From NCBI RefSeq assembly GCF_014646095.1, contig NZ_BMMU01000021.1:106420-170419 (forward strand): a DNA stretch of 64,000 nt, in the 5' to 3' direction. Numbering within the stretch: position 1 is the first letter of the stretch; every line of letters starts with the position of its first letter. This document shows positions 34,698-46,355 of the stretch, one piece after another. The DNA comes from Streptomyces lacrimifluminis (lineage in GTDB: Bacteria > Actinomycetota > Actinomycetes > Streptomycetales > Streptomycetaceae). The notes under the pieces were generated by a model. The model was given only the letters and a program-made list of their open reading frames with translations. It had not been told where the DNA came from and did not search any database. The position numbers and the translations under genes are program-made.

Positions 34698-35798
34698 ATG
34701 ATCGTCCGGCTGCGGTCGCTCGCGACGCGGTGGACGGCCGTCGTGCCGGTGGCTGCGGTCGTCCTGCTGTTGTTCACGTGGGGACGAGATCTTCCCGGCG
34801 GGGTCGTCGCGCTGGTGACACTGGTCCTCGCGGGAGCGGTGCTGGCCGCCGTGCACCACGCCGAGGTGATCGCCCATCGGGTCGGTGAACCCTACGGCTC
34901 GCTCGTGCTGGCCGTTGCCGTCACGATCATCGAGGTCGCCCTGATCGTCACGCTGATGGCGGACGGCGGGGACAAGAGTTCCACCCTGGCCAGAGACACC
35001 GTCTTCGCGGCCGTGATGATCACGTGCAACGGCATCGTCGGACTGAGTCTCCTCACCGCCTCGATCCGGCATGGAACCGCCGTCTTCAACCCGGAGGGCA
35101 CCGGCGCCGCCCTCGCGACGGTCGCGACGCTGGCCACTCTCAGCCTGGTGCTGCCGACGTTCACCACGAGCAAGCCGGGCCCGGAGTTCTCCACCGCCCA
35201 GCTCACCTTCGCCGCACTCGCCTCACTGGTCCTGTACGGCCTGTTCGTGGCGACCCAGACCGTGCGGCACCGGGACTACTTCCTGCCGATCACCCGACAG
35301 GGCGAGGTCATCACCGCGGACGCCCACGCGGAGCCTCCGACCGTCCGTGACGTCCGGATCAGCCTGGGTCTGCTGGGCCTGGCGCTGATCGGTGTGGTGG
35401 GCCTCGCGAAGGGGGTGTCGCCCACCATCGAGTCCGGGGTGCAGGCGGCCGGCCTGCCGCCTGCCGTCGTCGGTGTGATCATCGCCCTGCTCGTGCTGCT
35501 TCCCGAGACGATCGCCGCACTGCGCTCCGCGCGCCGCGACCGGGTGCAGACCAGCCTGAACCTCGCCCTCGGATCCGCGATGGCCAGCATCGGCCTGACC
35601 ATCCCCGCCGTGGCTCTGGCGTCCATCTGGCTCTCCGGGCCGCTGGTGCTCGGCCTCGGATCCACCCACATGGTGTTGCTCGCCCTGACCGTGGTGGTGG
35701 GTTCGCTGACGGTGGTGCCCGGGCGGGCCACGCCGCTCCAAGGAGGCGTGCATCTGGTGCTGTTCGCCGCCTACCTGGAGTTGGCGATCAACCCCTGA
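34698..35798 (+). CDS. chaA: ChaA-type Ca2+ (Na+, K+)/H+ antiporter
   Basis: A 366-residue membrane protein, the same length as E. coli ChaA, with eleven hydrophobic segments and the two inverted CaCA alpha repeats. Alpha-1 is GEPYGSLVLAVAVTIIEVAL and alpha-2 is LLPETIAALRSARRDRVQTS followed by NLALGSAMASIGLTIP; both hold the Glu needed for cation binding. It follows the Ca2+-binding TerD and Mn2+-linked TerC genes, so the segment looks like a metal-homeostasis/stress module. Confidence 0.85.
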   Translation: MIVRLRSLATRWTAVVPVAAVVLLLFTWGRDLPGGVVALVTLVLAGAVLAAVHHAEVIAHRVGEPYGSLVLAVAVTIIEVALIVTLMADGGDKSSTLARDTVFAAVMITCNGIVGLSLLTASIRHGTAVFNPEGTGAALATVATLATLSLVLPTFTTSKPGPEFSTAQLTFAALASLVLYGLFVATQTVRHRDYFLPITRQGEVITADAHAEPPTVRDVRISLGLLGLALIGVVGLAKGVSPTIESGVQAAGLPPAVVGVIIALLVLLPETIAALRSARRDRVQTSLNLALGSAMASIGLTIPAVALASIWLSGPLVLGLGSTHMVLLALTVVVGSLTVVPGRATPLQGGVHLVLFAAYLELAINP

Positions 35799-35811
35799 CC
35801 ACCGCCACAGG

Positions 35812-37053
35812 TCACTCCGTGGCCGGTACGGCGGCGAGGCGGGGCACCGGCCGGGTCTCCGGCAGCAAAGCGAAGCACCCCAGGCTGAACAGCGCGATCC
35901 CCGTCAGATAGGCGCCCACGCCCCACGGGACCCGGCCCCCGTGCTCGGCGAGCGCCGTCGCCACGACCGGCGTCAGCGCGCCGCCGAGAACCCCGCCGAG
36001 GTTGTAGCCGACCGCGGCGCCCGTGCACCGCACGCGGGGCTCGTACAACTCCGGCAGATACGCGGCGATCACCGCGAACATCGTGACGAACGCGATCATC
36101 GCCACCAGGAAGCCGAGAAACATCAGCAGCGGTTCGCCCGTCGACAGCAGTGCGACCATCGGGCACATCCACAGGGCGGCGGCGGCACAGCCGGTCAGGC
36201 ACAGCGGTCGGCGACCGTAGCGGTCGCCCAGGAGAGCCACCACGGGTGTCAGGGCGCCCTTGACCACCACCGCCGCCATGACACAGGCCAGCATGACGGT
36301 ACGGCTGACCCCGAGCCGTTCCGTCCCGTAGGCGAGGGACCAGGTCGTCACGGCGTAGAACACGGCGTACCCGACCGCGAGCGCGCCCGCCGTCAGCAGG
36401 ACCAGCCGCCAGTGGTCGCGCACCACCTCGGCGAGCGGCACGCGCGCGTGGTCCTCGATCTCCAGGAAACTCGGGCTCTCGGTGAGCGACGAACGCAGCC
36501 ACAGCCCCGCCACGGCGAGCACCCCGGCCGCCCAGAACGGCACCCGCCACCCCCACGAGGCGAACTGCGCCTCCGTGAGCGACGCCGACAGCACCAGCAT
36601 CACGCCGTTGGCGAGCAGGAAGCCCACCGCGGGGCCGATCTGCGGGAAACTCGCCCACAGGGCACGCCGTTCGGCCGGCGCGTGCTCCGCGGTCAGCAGA
36701 ACCGCCCCGCCCCACTCCCCACCGAGCCCGAGCCCCTGGAGAAAACGCAGCACCAGGAGGAGCACGGGAGCAGCGGCGCCGATTGACTCGTACGTCGGTA
36801 CGCAACCGACCGCGACCGTCGAGGCACCGGTCAGCAGCAGCGAGGCGACCAGCACCGGCCGCCGCCCGCGCCGGTCCCCGATGTGCCCGAACAGCACCGC
36901 ACCCAGCGGCCGGGCGACGAACCCGACACCGAACGTGCCGAAGGCGGCCAGCGTCCCGGCCACCGGCGAGAACGTCGGAAAGAACAGCGGCCCCAGCACC
37001 AGTGCGGCGGCGGTGCCGCCCTTACCGTGCGTACATCGTGCATGCCGCGTCAA
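35812..37053 (-). pseudogene. MHS-type metabolite:H+ symporter, N-terminally truncated
   Basis: 413 codons of an MHS-family MFS symporter with clear loop motifs (GHIGDRRGRRPVLVASLLLTG; RFLQGLGLGGEWGGAVLL; GDRYGRRPLCLTG). Family proteins begin with a TM1 of the type GTTIEWYDFFIYGTAAALVF. Here the homology starts only at GTAAALVLGPLFFPTFSP, preceded by nine unrelated residues (TRHARCTHG) and then a stop codon. The first half of TM1, with its conserved Glu-Trp-Tyr-Asp, is missing and no start with a ribosome-binding site exists, so it is probably inactive. Confidence 0.65.
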
Positions 37054-37100
37054 CTACCCACGGTGATCGCGCGTTACGGGGGCGTACGAGGGCCGCGGGA

Positions 37101-38147
37101 TCAGTACGTCACGGTGATGCGCCGGGCGGGGCCGTCCACCCGTATCGACCCTCCACAAGGGAGGACGAGTTGCGGATCCGTGTGTCCGAAGTCCACGTCG
37201 AAGACGGCCATCAGCCCGGGAGCGTAGGCGTCCAGCGCGCGCTGGACGGCCTCCCGCTGCTCGGCGGCGTAACGGGCGCCCTCGTCAGGGCTGTTGGGGC
37301 GCTCGAAGGACCAGGTCTTCGCGCGCCCCATCAGCATTGCGGAGAAACGCCGGAGCAGCCCGCGCTCTCCCATGTTGCGCAACGTGCGGAACACCTCCGC
37401 GCCGCTCGGTAGCTCCTCCGAGGTCTCCAGGAGCAGCACTCCGCCGTCGTACTCTGTCAGATCGTGGGAGATCTCGCGGTCGGCCATCAACAGCCAGCCC
37501 AGGATCTCCAGACAGCCGCCCCAACCACGGCCCTCCACCACCCGGTCGGCGTTCTGCCAGGTCCAGCCGTTGCCGGGACGGGTCTCCGGCTCGCTGCCGA
37601 AGGTGGCGGGGTCGGCCCAGTCGCGGTCGATGTCGGTCCAGCGCTCGGCGGGCCGCAGTTCGTACTCGCCCGAGGTGAACAGGGCGGCCCGCAGGGACTC
37701 GGCGGTCAGCGGGTCCATGGCCACGGGACGCCCGAGCGCCGTCATCACGGTCGCGCCGTGATAGCCGACGATCCCGGTGTTGTAGAGGTACGCCAGCAGG
37801 TTCGTGTTGTCGCTCATCCCGACGAACGGCTTCGGGTTCGCGCGGATCAACTCCCGGTCCAGGAATGGCAGCACGGTGATCTGGTCGTCGCCGCCGATCG
37901 TGGCGATGACCGCCTTGATCTCCGGGTCGGCGAACGCGGCGTGGATGTCGTCGGCGCGCTCCTGGGGCGTCGAGCCCATTTTCCGGGTCGCCGGATACTC
38001 GACCGGTTCGAGCCCGAACTCCTTGCGCAGCCGCTCCAGCCCCAGTTCGTGGGGGCGCGGGAAGAGCCCGGGCAGTCCGGCGCCCGGCGAGATGACGGCT
38101 ATGCGGTCGCCGGGCGAGGGCTTGAGGGGATAGGCAGGGGTCGTCAT
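37101..38147 (-). CDS. S66-family peptidase (LD-carboxypeptidase-like)
   Basis: A 348-residue protein with the MccF/LD-carboxypeptidase catalytic set: Ser112 in the nucleophile elbow GMSDNT, Glu in GGCLEIL and His in DVDFGHTDPQ. The N-terminus (DRIAVISPGAGL) and substrate-pocket parts (GGDDQITVLPFLD) also fit. It is longer than typical LD-carboxypeptidases and nearer the MccF-like group, which cleaves peptide-nucleotide or acyl-amino-acid bonds and can give self-immunity. No signal peptide, so cytoplasmic. Confidence 0.88.
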   Translation of the reverse strand: MTTPAYPLKPSPGDRIAVISPGAGLPGLFPRPHELGLERLRKEFGLEPVEYPATRKMGSTPQERADDIHAAFADPEIKAVIATIGGDDQITVLPFLDRELIRANPKPFVGMSDNTNLLAYLYNTGIVGYHGATVMTALGRPVAMDPLTAESLRAALFTSGEYELRPAERWTDIDRDWADPATFGSEPETRPGNGWTWQNADRVVEGRGWGGCLEILGWLLMADREISHDLTEYDGGVLLLETSEELPSGAEVFRTLRNMGERGLLRRFSAMLMGRAKTWSFERPNSPDEGARYAAEQREAVQRALDAYAPGLMAVFDVDFGHTDPQLVLPCGGSIRVDGPARRITVTY

Positions 38148-38249
38148 TCCGGGAGGGTACGGGCGACCGCGTTGCCGGCGCACCGTGATAAACCGGGGCT
38201 GAGCAGCGGTCCTCGACGGGCCGCCACCCCTGAACGGACCGGAGGAACC

Positions 38250-38723
38250 GTGCCCCGCACCCTCGCCAACGCCCCGATCATGATCCTGAACGGCCCCAAC
38301 CTGAACCTCCTGGGCCAGCGCCAGCCGGAGATCTACGGATCCGACACGCTCGCCGATGTCGAGGCCCTGTGCGTCAAGGCGGCGGCCGGGCACGGCGGCA
38401 CGGTGGACTTCCGTCAGACCAACCACGAGGGCGAGCTGGTCGACTGGATCCACGAGGCGCGCCTCCAGCACGCCGGCATCGTCATCAACCCCGGCGCCTA
38501 CTCGCACACGTCCGTCGCGATCCTGGACGCCCTCAACACCTGTGACGGCATGCCGGTGCTGGAGGTCCACATCTCCAACATCCACCGGCGCGAGACGTTC
38601 CGCCACCACTCCTACGTCTCACTGCGCGCCGACGGCGTCATCGCGGGGTGCGGTGTGCAGGGGTACGTGTTCGGGGTGGAGCGGGTCGCCGCGCTGGTGG
38701 GAGCGGCGACAGCGGAAGCGTGA
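38250..38723 (+). CDS. aroQ: 3-dehydroquinate dehydratase, type II
   Basis: A 157-residue dodecamer-type AroQ. The NGPNLNLLGQRQPEIYG block contains the catalytic Arg24 and Tyr29, NPGAYSHTSVAILDAL the substrate loop, and EVHISNIHRRETFRHHS the catalytic His. It dehydrates 3-dehydroquinate in the shikimate pathway, or in quinate breakdown. The GTG at 38250 follows GGAGGAACC. It is monocistronic here, convergent with the ABC transporter operon. Confidence 0.95.
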   Translation: MPRTLANAPIMILNGPNLNLLGQRQPEIYGSDTLADVEALCVKAAAGHGGTVDFRQTNHEGELVDWIHEARLQHAGIVINPGAYSHTSVAILDALNTCDGMPVLEVHISNIHRRETFRHHSYVSLRADGVIAGCGVQGYVFGVERVAALVGAATAEA

Positions 38724-38736
38724 CGTACGGCCGCCC

Positions 38737-39513
38737 CTACAGCCGCCCCGCCTCCACGATCCGCCGCAGGAACTGGCGGGTACGCTCCTGCTGCGGGTCG
38801 CCGAACACCTGCTCGGCCGTGCCGCGTTCCAGGACCACGCCACCTTCGAGGAAGCAGACCTGGTCCGCGACATCGCGGGCGAAGCCCATCTCATGGGTGG
38901 CCAGGACCATCGTCATGCCCTCGCCCTTCAGATCCCGGACGACGGCGAGGACCTCGCCCACGAGTTCCGGGTCGAGGGCCGCGGTGATCTCGTCGAGGAG
39001 CAGCAGCCGGGGGCGTACGGCCAGGGCGCGGACGATCGCGGCCCGCTGCTGCTGGCCGCCGCTCAGCCGGTCCGGGTACTCGCCCGCCTTCGCACCCAGC
39101 CCGAGCCGCTCCAGCAGCTCACGGGCGTACCGCTCCGCCTCCGCGCGGTCCACGCCGTGCACCCGGCGCGGGGCGAGGGTGATGTTCTCCAGGACGGTCA
39201 TGTGCGGGAAGAGGTTGTACGCCTGGAAGACCACGCCGATCCGGCGGCGCACGGCGTCCTGATCGGTCCGCGGGTGGGTGATCTCCTCGCCGTCCAGCCA
39301 GATCGCGCCGTCGTCGATCTCCTCCAGCAGGTTCGCGCACCGCAGCAGCGTGGACTTGCCGGAGCCGGACGCACCGATGAGAGCGGTCACCGTGTGCGGG
39401 GCGACTTCCAGATCGACGTCCCGCAGGACGACGGTGTCACCGAACGTCTTGCGCACGGACTCCATACGGAGCACGGCAGAGGAGGTGGGCGAGTTGTCGG
39501 GGATGTCGCTCAC
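38737..39513 (-). CDS. Polar amino-acid ABC transporter ATPase
   Basis: A 258-residue nucleotide-binding subunit: Walker A GASGSGKSTLLRC, Q-loop VVFQAYNLFPHMTV, signature LSGGQQQRAAIVRAL, Walker B LLLLDEITAALDPE and switch His in ATHEMG. The A/G-rich GQQQR and DEIT forms are typical of the polar-amino-acid (PAAT/GlnQ) subfamily. The GTG at 39513 overlaps the permease stop (GTGA) and follows GGGAGGAAC. It is the last gene of a binding protein-permease-ATPase operon. Confidence 0.95.
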   Translation of the reverse strand: MSDIPDNSPTSSAVLRMESVRKTFGDTVVLRDVDLEVAPHTVTALIGASGSGKSTLLRCANLLEEIDDGAIWLDGEEITHPRTDQDAVRRRIGVVFQAYNLFPHMTVLENITLAPRRVHGVDRAEAERYARELLERLGLGAKAGEYPDRLSGGQQQRAAIVRALAVRPRLLLLDEITAALDPELVGEVLAVVRDLKGEGMTMVLATHEMGFARDVADQVCFLEGGVVLERGTAEQVFGDPQQERTRQFLRRIVEAGRL

Positions 39514-40376
39514 AGTGTTCCTCCCTGCGCCCGCTGCCGGTCCATCCGCGCCGTCACCCAGTCCGTGAAGCGGGTCATCGGGATGGTCAGCGCGACGAAG
39601 ACCAGTCCCGCGACGATGTACGGCGTGTAGTTGAGGCTCCGGCCCACGATGATGTCGGCCGCGCGTACGGCGTCGACCGCGCCGCCGATTGAGACGAGGC
39701 CGGTGTCCTTCTGCAGCGACACCAGGTCGTTCAGCAGCGGCGGCACCTGACGCCGTACGGCCTGGGGCAGTACGACGTGCCGCAGCGCCTGCCGGTTGGT
39801 CAGCCCGAGCGAGCGCGCCGCCGCCCGCTGGGACGGGTGCACGGACTCGATGCCGGCCCGGAACACCTCGGCGACGTACGCCGAATACGTCAGCGTCAGC
39901 GCCGTACCGCCGAGCAGCACCGGGTCCACGGTGATGCCCTGGAGCCGCAGCGCCGGGACGCCCAGCACGACGATCATCAGGTTGATGATCAGCGGGAGGC
40001 CGCGGAAGAAGTCCGTGTACGCGGCGGCCAGCGCGCGCAGCGGGAAGAACACCGGACCGCGCAGCGTGCGCGCGACGGCGATCAGCATGCCCAGGACGAG
40101 CACCGCGGCGCCGCAGATCAGCAGCAGCCGTACGTTGAGCCACAGCCCTTCGAGGACCTTGGGGAACGCCTCGCGCGCGTACTGCCCGTTGAAGAAGGTC
40201 TCCCTGGTGCGCGGCCAGCCCGGCGCGCTCACCACGACCAGATAGAGGACGACCCCGGTGACGAGGGTGGACAGCGCGGCGATCGACGTGGCGCGGCGCG
40301 CACGGGTGCGCTTGTACCGCTCACGGTCGATGCGCCGCTGCGAGGGGACGTAACCCTCGCCGCCACGGTCAGGCAT
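39510..40376 (-). CDS. Polar amino-acid ABC transporter permease
   Basis: A 288-residue inner-membrane permease. A basic N-terminus is followed by an isolated TM (about 33-55), then the five-TM core with YTDFFRGLPLIINLMIVVLG and the EAA loop (GIESVHPSQRAAARSLGLTNRQALRHVVLPQAVR) that contacts the ATPase. The ATG at 40376 has GGAGG 12 bases upstream; GTG 40412 is a longer alternative. A single permease suggests a homodimer or a partner encoded elsewhere. Confidence 0.93.
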   Translation of the reverse strand: MPDRGGEGYVPSQRRIDRERYKRTRARRATSIAALSTLVTGVVLYLVVVSAPGWPRTRETFFNGQYAREAFPKVLEGLWLNVRLLLICGAAVLVLGMLIAVARTLRGPVFFPLRALAAAYTDFFRGLPLIINLMIVVLGVPALRLQGITVDPVLLGGTALTLTYSAYVAEVFRAGIESVHPSQRAAARSLGLTNRQALRHVVLPQAVRRQVPPLLNDLVSLQKDTGLVSIGGAVDAVRAADIIVGRSLNYTPYIVAGLVFVALTIPMTRFTDWVTARMDRQRAQGGTL

Positions 40377-40417
40377 GTCGCCCGGGTCCTCCTGCCCGGA
40401 CTCCTCCTTCACTGCGG

Positions 40418-41305
40418 TCACTTGAGCACCGGAGCGTCGACGGCGTCCGACAGCCACTGCTTCTCGATCGAGGCGAGCGTGCCGTCCTTGCGCAGGGTGT
40501 CCACCGCGGTCGCCACGCACGAGGTGAGCGCGCTGCCCTTGTCGAGCACGAGCCCGAACTGCTCCGGCATGCCGTCCTGGTTCTCGAACTGCCCGACGAT
40601 CCTCGCGTCGGTCACCTCGGCGGCGGTGATGTAGAAGGCGGTCGGCAGGTCGACGACGATGGCGTCCACCTGGCCGTTCTGCAGCGCGGACTTGGCCTGG
40701 TCGTTCTTCGCGTACGCGGCGGGCTCCCGGGTCGGCTTCACCACGTCGTCGATGTAGTCGAGGCTGGTGGTGCCGACCTGGGCGCCCAGCTTGAGGCCCT
40801 TGAGGTCCGCGATGCTCGTCGCCTTCGCGGCCTTGGAGGTCTTCAGCGCGATGACGGCCTGACGCACGTCGTAGTAGCCGGACGAGAAGTCCACCGCCTT
40901 CTTGCGCTCGGCGCTGATCGACACCTGGTTGATGTCGAAGTCGAAGGTCTTCGCGCCGGGCGCGAACGCCTTGTTGAAGGGCACGCTCTGCCACACGACG
41001 TTCGCCTTGTCGTAGCCGAGCCGCTGCGCCACGGCGTACGCGACCGCCGACTCGAAGCCCTCACCGTTCGCGGGCTTGTCGTCCTTGAACCAGGGCTCGT
41101 ACGCGGGTTCGTCGGTGGCGATCGTCAGCTTGCCCGAGGTCTGCGTGTCCAACTTGCCCTTGGCACAGGTGGCCGCTCCGGCCGTCCCGGTGGGGTTGGC
41201 GGCGCTCTTCTCCTCAGGCTGCGGGGCGCAGCCGACAGCGGTGGCGAGCAGGGCGACAGCGGCGGCGGAGATCACGCGGCGCAACATGTGAGGGGCAAGA
41301 TGCAT
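40418..41305 (-). CDS. Amino-acid ABC transporter substrate-binding lipoprotein
   Basis: A 295-residue exported lipoprotein. The signal peptide ends in LLATAVGC, a lipobox with lipid-bearing Cys26. The mature part is an SBP_bac_3 domain: GKLTIATDEPAYEPW, GFESAVAYAVAQRLGY, FDFDINQVSISAERKKAVDFS, GTTSLDYID, then NGQVDAIVVDLPTA. The FD-x-N-x-x-S-x-x-x-E-R block binds the amino-acid head group. ATG 41305 has no clear ribosome-binding site and may be leaderless; ATG 41287 is possible. Confidence 0.92.
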   Translation of the reverse strand: MHLAPHMLRRVISAAAVALLATAVGCAPQPEEKSAANPTGTAGAATCAKGKLDTQTSGKLTIATDEPAYEPWFKDDKPANGEGFESAVAYAVAQRLGYDKANVVWQSVPFNKAFAPGAKTFDFDINQVSISAERKKAVDFSSGYYDVRQAVIALKTSKAAKATSIADLKGLKLGAQVGTTSLDYIDDVVKPTREPAAYAKNDQAKSALQNGQVDAIVVDLPTAFYITAAEVTDARIVGQFENQDGMPEQFGLVLDKGSALTSCVATAVDTLRKDGTLASIEKQWLSDAVDAPVLK

Positions 41306-41547
41306 GGCGGGAGAGTGGCAGCGGAGCGTGCCATTTGTCCAGGTCACAGGCGGAATTGTCCGCATGGTGGGAACGTGTGTTGCATTCTCGTGAACGCCGG
41401 GGCCGCCGACCGAGGGCGGGGATCGACAGGTCGGCGGCCCGTGCCGCTCAGGAGCCGTCATCCTGTGCGGGGCTGCCTTCAGTGGACTACGCCGGCGCGC
41501 ACGCCGGGAGCGCGTGCGCGCTACCGGCGTGTGTGTTCGTTTCACAC

Positions 41548-41576
41548 GGGGCGTGCGGTCATCAACCGCACGCCCC
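41548..41576 (-). terminator. Terminator hairpin after the metallo-beta-lactamase-fold gene
   Basis: Perfect 12-base arms (GGGGCGTGCGGT and ACCGCACGCCCC) with a 5-base loop, about 47 bases after the leftward gene's stop. The surrounding 317-base interval (41306-41622) has no other gene that I can support. Confidence 0.7.
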
Positions 41577-41622
41577 CGCAGGGGAGTTCACCACCTCGTG
41601 GGCGAGGTCTCCGCCGGCCGGC

Positions 41623-42279
41623 TCACCAGCCCCGTGCGTGCCACTCCGGCAGGTGGGGCCGCTCCGCACCCAGGGTGGTGTCGTCGCCGTGGCCCGGATA
41701 GACCCAGCTCTCGTCCGGGAGCGGGCCGAAGATCTTCGTCTCCACGTCGTGGATGAGGCTGGCGAAGGCATCCGGGTCCTTGCGCGTGTTTCCCACGCCA
41801 CCAGGAAAGAGGCAGTCCCCGGTGAACACGTGCGGATGCCCGTGCGGGTCGTCGTAGACGAGCGCGATCGAGCCGGGTGTGTGTCCGACCAGATGGCGCG
41901 CGGTGAGCTCCACGCGCCCGACGCGGATCGTGTCCCCGTCGTCGACCGGCACATCGGTCGGTACGGGGATGCCCTCGGCGTCGTCCCGGCCCGCGTACGT
42001 ACGGGCGCCGGTGGCTTCCACGACCTCCGCGAGCGCCTGCCAGTGGTCCCCGTGCCGGTGCGTGGTGACGACCGACGCGATGCCGTCGTCACCGATGAGC
42101 GTGATCAGGGTGTGGGCGTCGTTCGCCGCGTCGATCAGCAACTGCTCGTCCGTGGCCCGGCAGCGCAGCAGATAGGCGTTGTTGTTCATCGGGCCCACCG
42201 CGACCTTGGTGATCATCAGGCCCGGCAACTCGTGCACATCGGCAGGGCCGCCGACCTTCACCGCTCCGCTGTACGTCAT
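41623..42279 (-). CDS. Metallo-beta-lactamase-fold hydrolase (glyoxalase II-like)
   Basis: A 218-residue protein with the full metal-binding set: T-H-R-H-G-D-H-W, a His in LVGHTPGSIALVY, Asp in FTGDCLFPGGVGNT and His in YPGHGDDT. The arrangement resembles hydroxyacylglutathione hydrolases and rhodanese-linked persulfide dioxygenases. The N-terminal VGPMNNNAYLL is conserved in the Streptomyces group. Substrate unknown; a thioester or mycothiol conjugate is plausible, given the next gene. Confidence 0.9.
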   Translation of the reverse strand: MTYSGAVKVGGPADVHELPGLMITKVAVGPMNNNAYLLRCRATDEQLLIDAANDAHTLITLIGDDGIASVVTTHRHGDHWQALAEVVEATGARTYAGRDDAEGIPVPTDVPVDDGDTIRVGRVELTARHLVGHTPGSIALVYDDPHGHPHVFTGDCLFPGGVGNTRKDPDAFASLIHDVETKIFGPLPDESWVYPGHGDDTTLGAERPHLPEWHARGW

Positions 42280-42309
42280 GACGTTCAGCCTATAGCGACG
42301 GCGGTATCC

Positions 42310-42996
42310 CTAGAGCGGGGGCAGCGTGGGCAGGGTCCCTCCCGGGACGTGGAGTGCCGCTCCGTCGCGCCGGCCGCAGAGCCACCCCAGCAGCTCGGGT
42401 GGCGGTCCGGTGACCGTGAGCTCGGGCCCGCCCGCCTCGCTTCCCGTGCTCCACGCGCGCGTGCCGTCCGTGATCACCGTGGGCGGCACGTCGGGACGGC
42501 CGGTGAACCGGTCGGCCAGGAACGCGATCTCCCGCTCCGTGAACTCCGCCGGGAGGTCTTCGAGCTCGTACCCGATCCCCAGGTCCACGTGGTGCAGCTC
42601 GACCTCGATCCAACGCCGGAACGGCACCCGGGAGGCCATGTCGGTGACCCCGTTGCGCAGCTCCACCGTGCGCGACCAGTCCGCGTGCGCGGCCCCGGCC
42701 TCCTGGAAGCGGGCCGCGCTCTCGCGCACGTCCGAGAGCTGTACGTCGAGGGGGCGCGGGGCGTCCCGGCCGATGTCGGCGTCCCGGGTCTCCCCGGACG
42801 CGTACATCGGCCGGCCGGCGAGCACGTTCACCAGAGCGTCCGCGTTGCGGGCGATGTGGGCCAGGACATGACCGCGGGTCCAGCCCGGCAGCCGTGACGG
42901 TTCGGCCACCGAATCGTTGTTCAATTTCGCGGCTGCGGTGAGCAGCCGTTCCGTCGCGTCGCGTACAGATGCCAGGTCGCGCACTTGATCGGCCAT
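42310..42996 (-). CDS. Maleylpyruvate isomerase/DinB-fold family (mycothiol-dependent type) protein
   Basis: A 228-residue four-helix DinB-like protein: LPGWTRGHVLAHIARNADALVN holds the first metal His, and FRRWIEVELHHVDLGIGYE the other two. C-terminal WSTGSEAGGPELTVTGPPPELLGWLCGR is the extra domain shared by actinobacterial maleylpyruvate isomerases that use mycothiol. It starts at ATG 42996, 31 bases upstream of the metallo-beta-lactamase-fold gene with which it is probably cotranscribed. The actual reaction is unknown. Confidence 0.85.
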   Translation of the reverse strand: MADQVRDLASVRDATERLLTAAAKLNNDSVAEPSRLPGWTRGHVLAHIARNADALVNVLAGRPMYASGETRDADIGRDAPRPLDVQLSDVRESAARFQEAGAAHADWSRTVELRNGVTDMASRVPFRRWIEVELHHVDLGIGYELEDLPAEFTEREIAFLADRFTGRPDVPPTVITDGTRAWSTGSEAGGPELTVTGPPPELLGWLCGRRDGAALHVPGGTLPTLPPL

Positions 42997-43140
42997 GGAG
43001 CCGACGATAGCCCCGCCACACGTTCGGGTGAAGCCGGTGGACCAGCCCCGCAAATCGAATGTGCGTGCTATATGGTCGAGTGCGGCGTCGGGCATGCTGG
43101 ATGGCCGGGGATTGTTACCACCCCAGGAATCCGACCGGCG

Positions 43141-43163
43141 TTGTCAGTGGCTCCCCCTAGTCT
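43141..43163 (+). promoter_or_regulatory. RecA-NDp/PafBC-type DNA-damage promoter of uvrA
   Basis: TTGTCAGTG (43141-43149), exactly 8 bases, TAGTCT (43158-43163): full consensus. Unlike uvrB and ogt it leaves a leader of about 50 bases. Confidence 0.92.
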
Positions 43164-43219
43164 GAGAAAGCACGGGGGCCCCGCCCCTGTCACTTCTCTC
43201 AAGAAAGGTGCGGACCGGC

Positions 43220-46210
<2,991 letters not shown>

Positions 46211-46260
46211 ACTGCCGGCCGGCCCGGAAACCACGGCGAACACAGCGGACGCAGCGGACC

Positions 46261-46293
46261 CGGGGGCCCGCGGGAACTCCCCGCGGGCCCCCG
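46261..46293 (+). terminator. Terminator after uvrA
   Basis: A 14-base perfect GC-rich stem (CGGGGGCCCGCGGG and its complement) with a five-base loop, 50 bases after the uvrA stop and between convergent genes. Confidence 0.75.
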
Positions 46294-46355
46294 CACGTTG
46301 GACGACCAGGAGCGGCCAACTGCCCCGCCCCACCCCCCGGTGGGCCGAACTGCTC

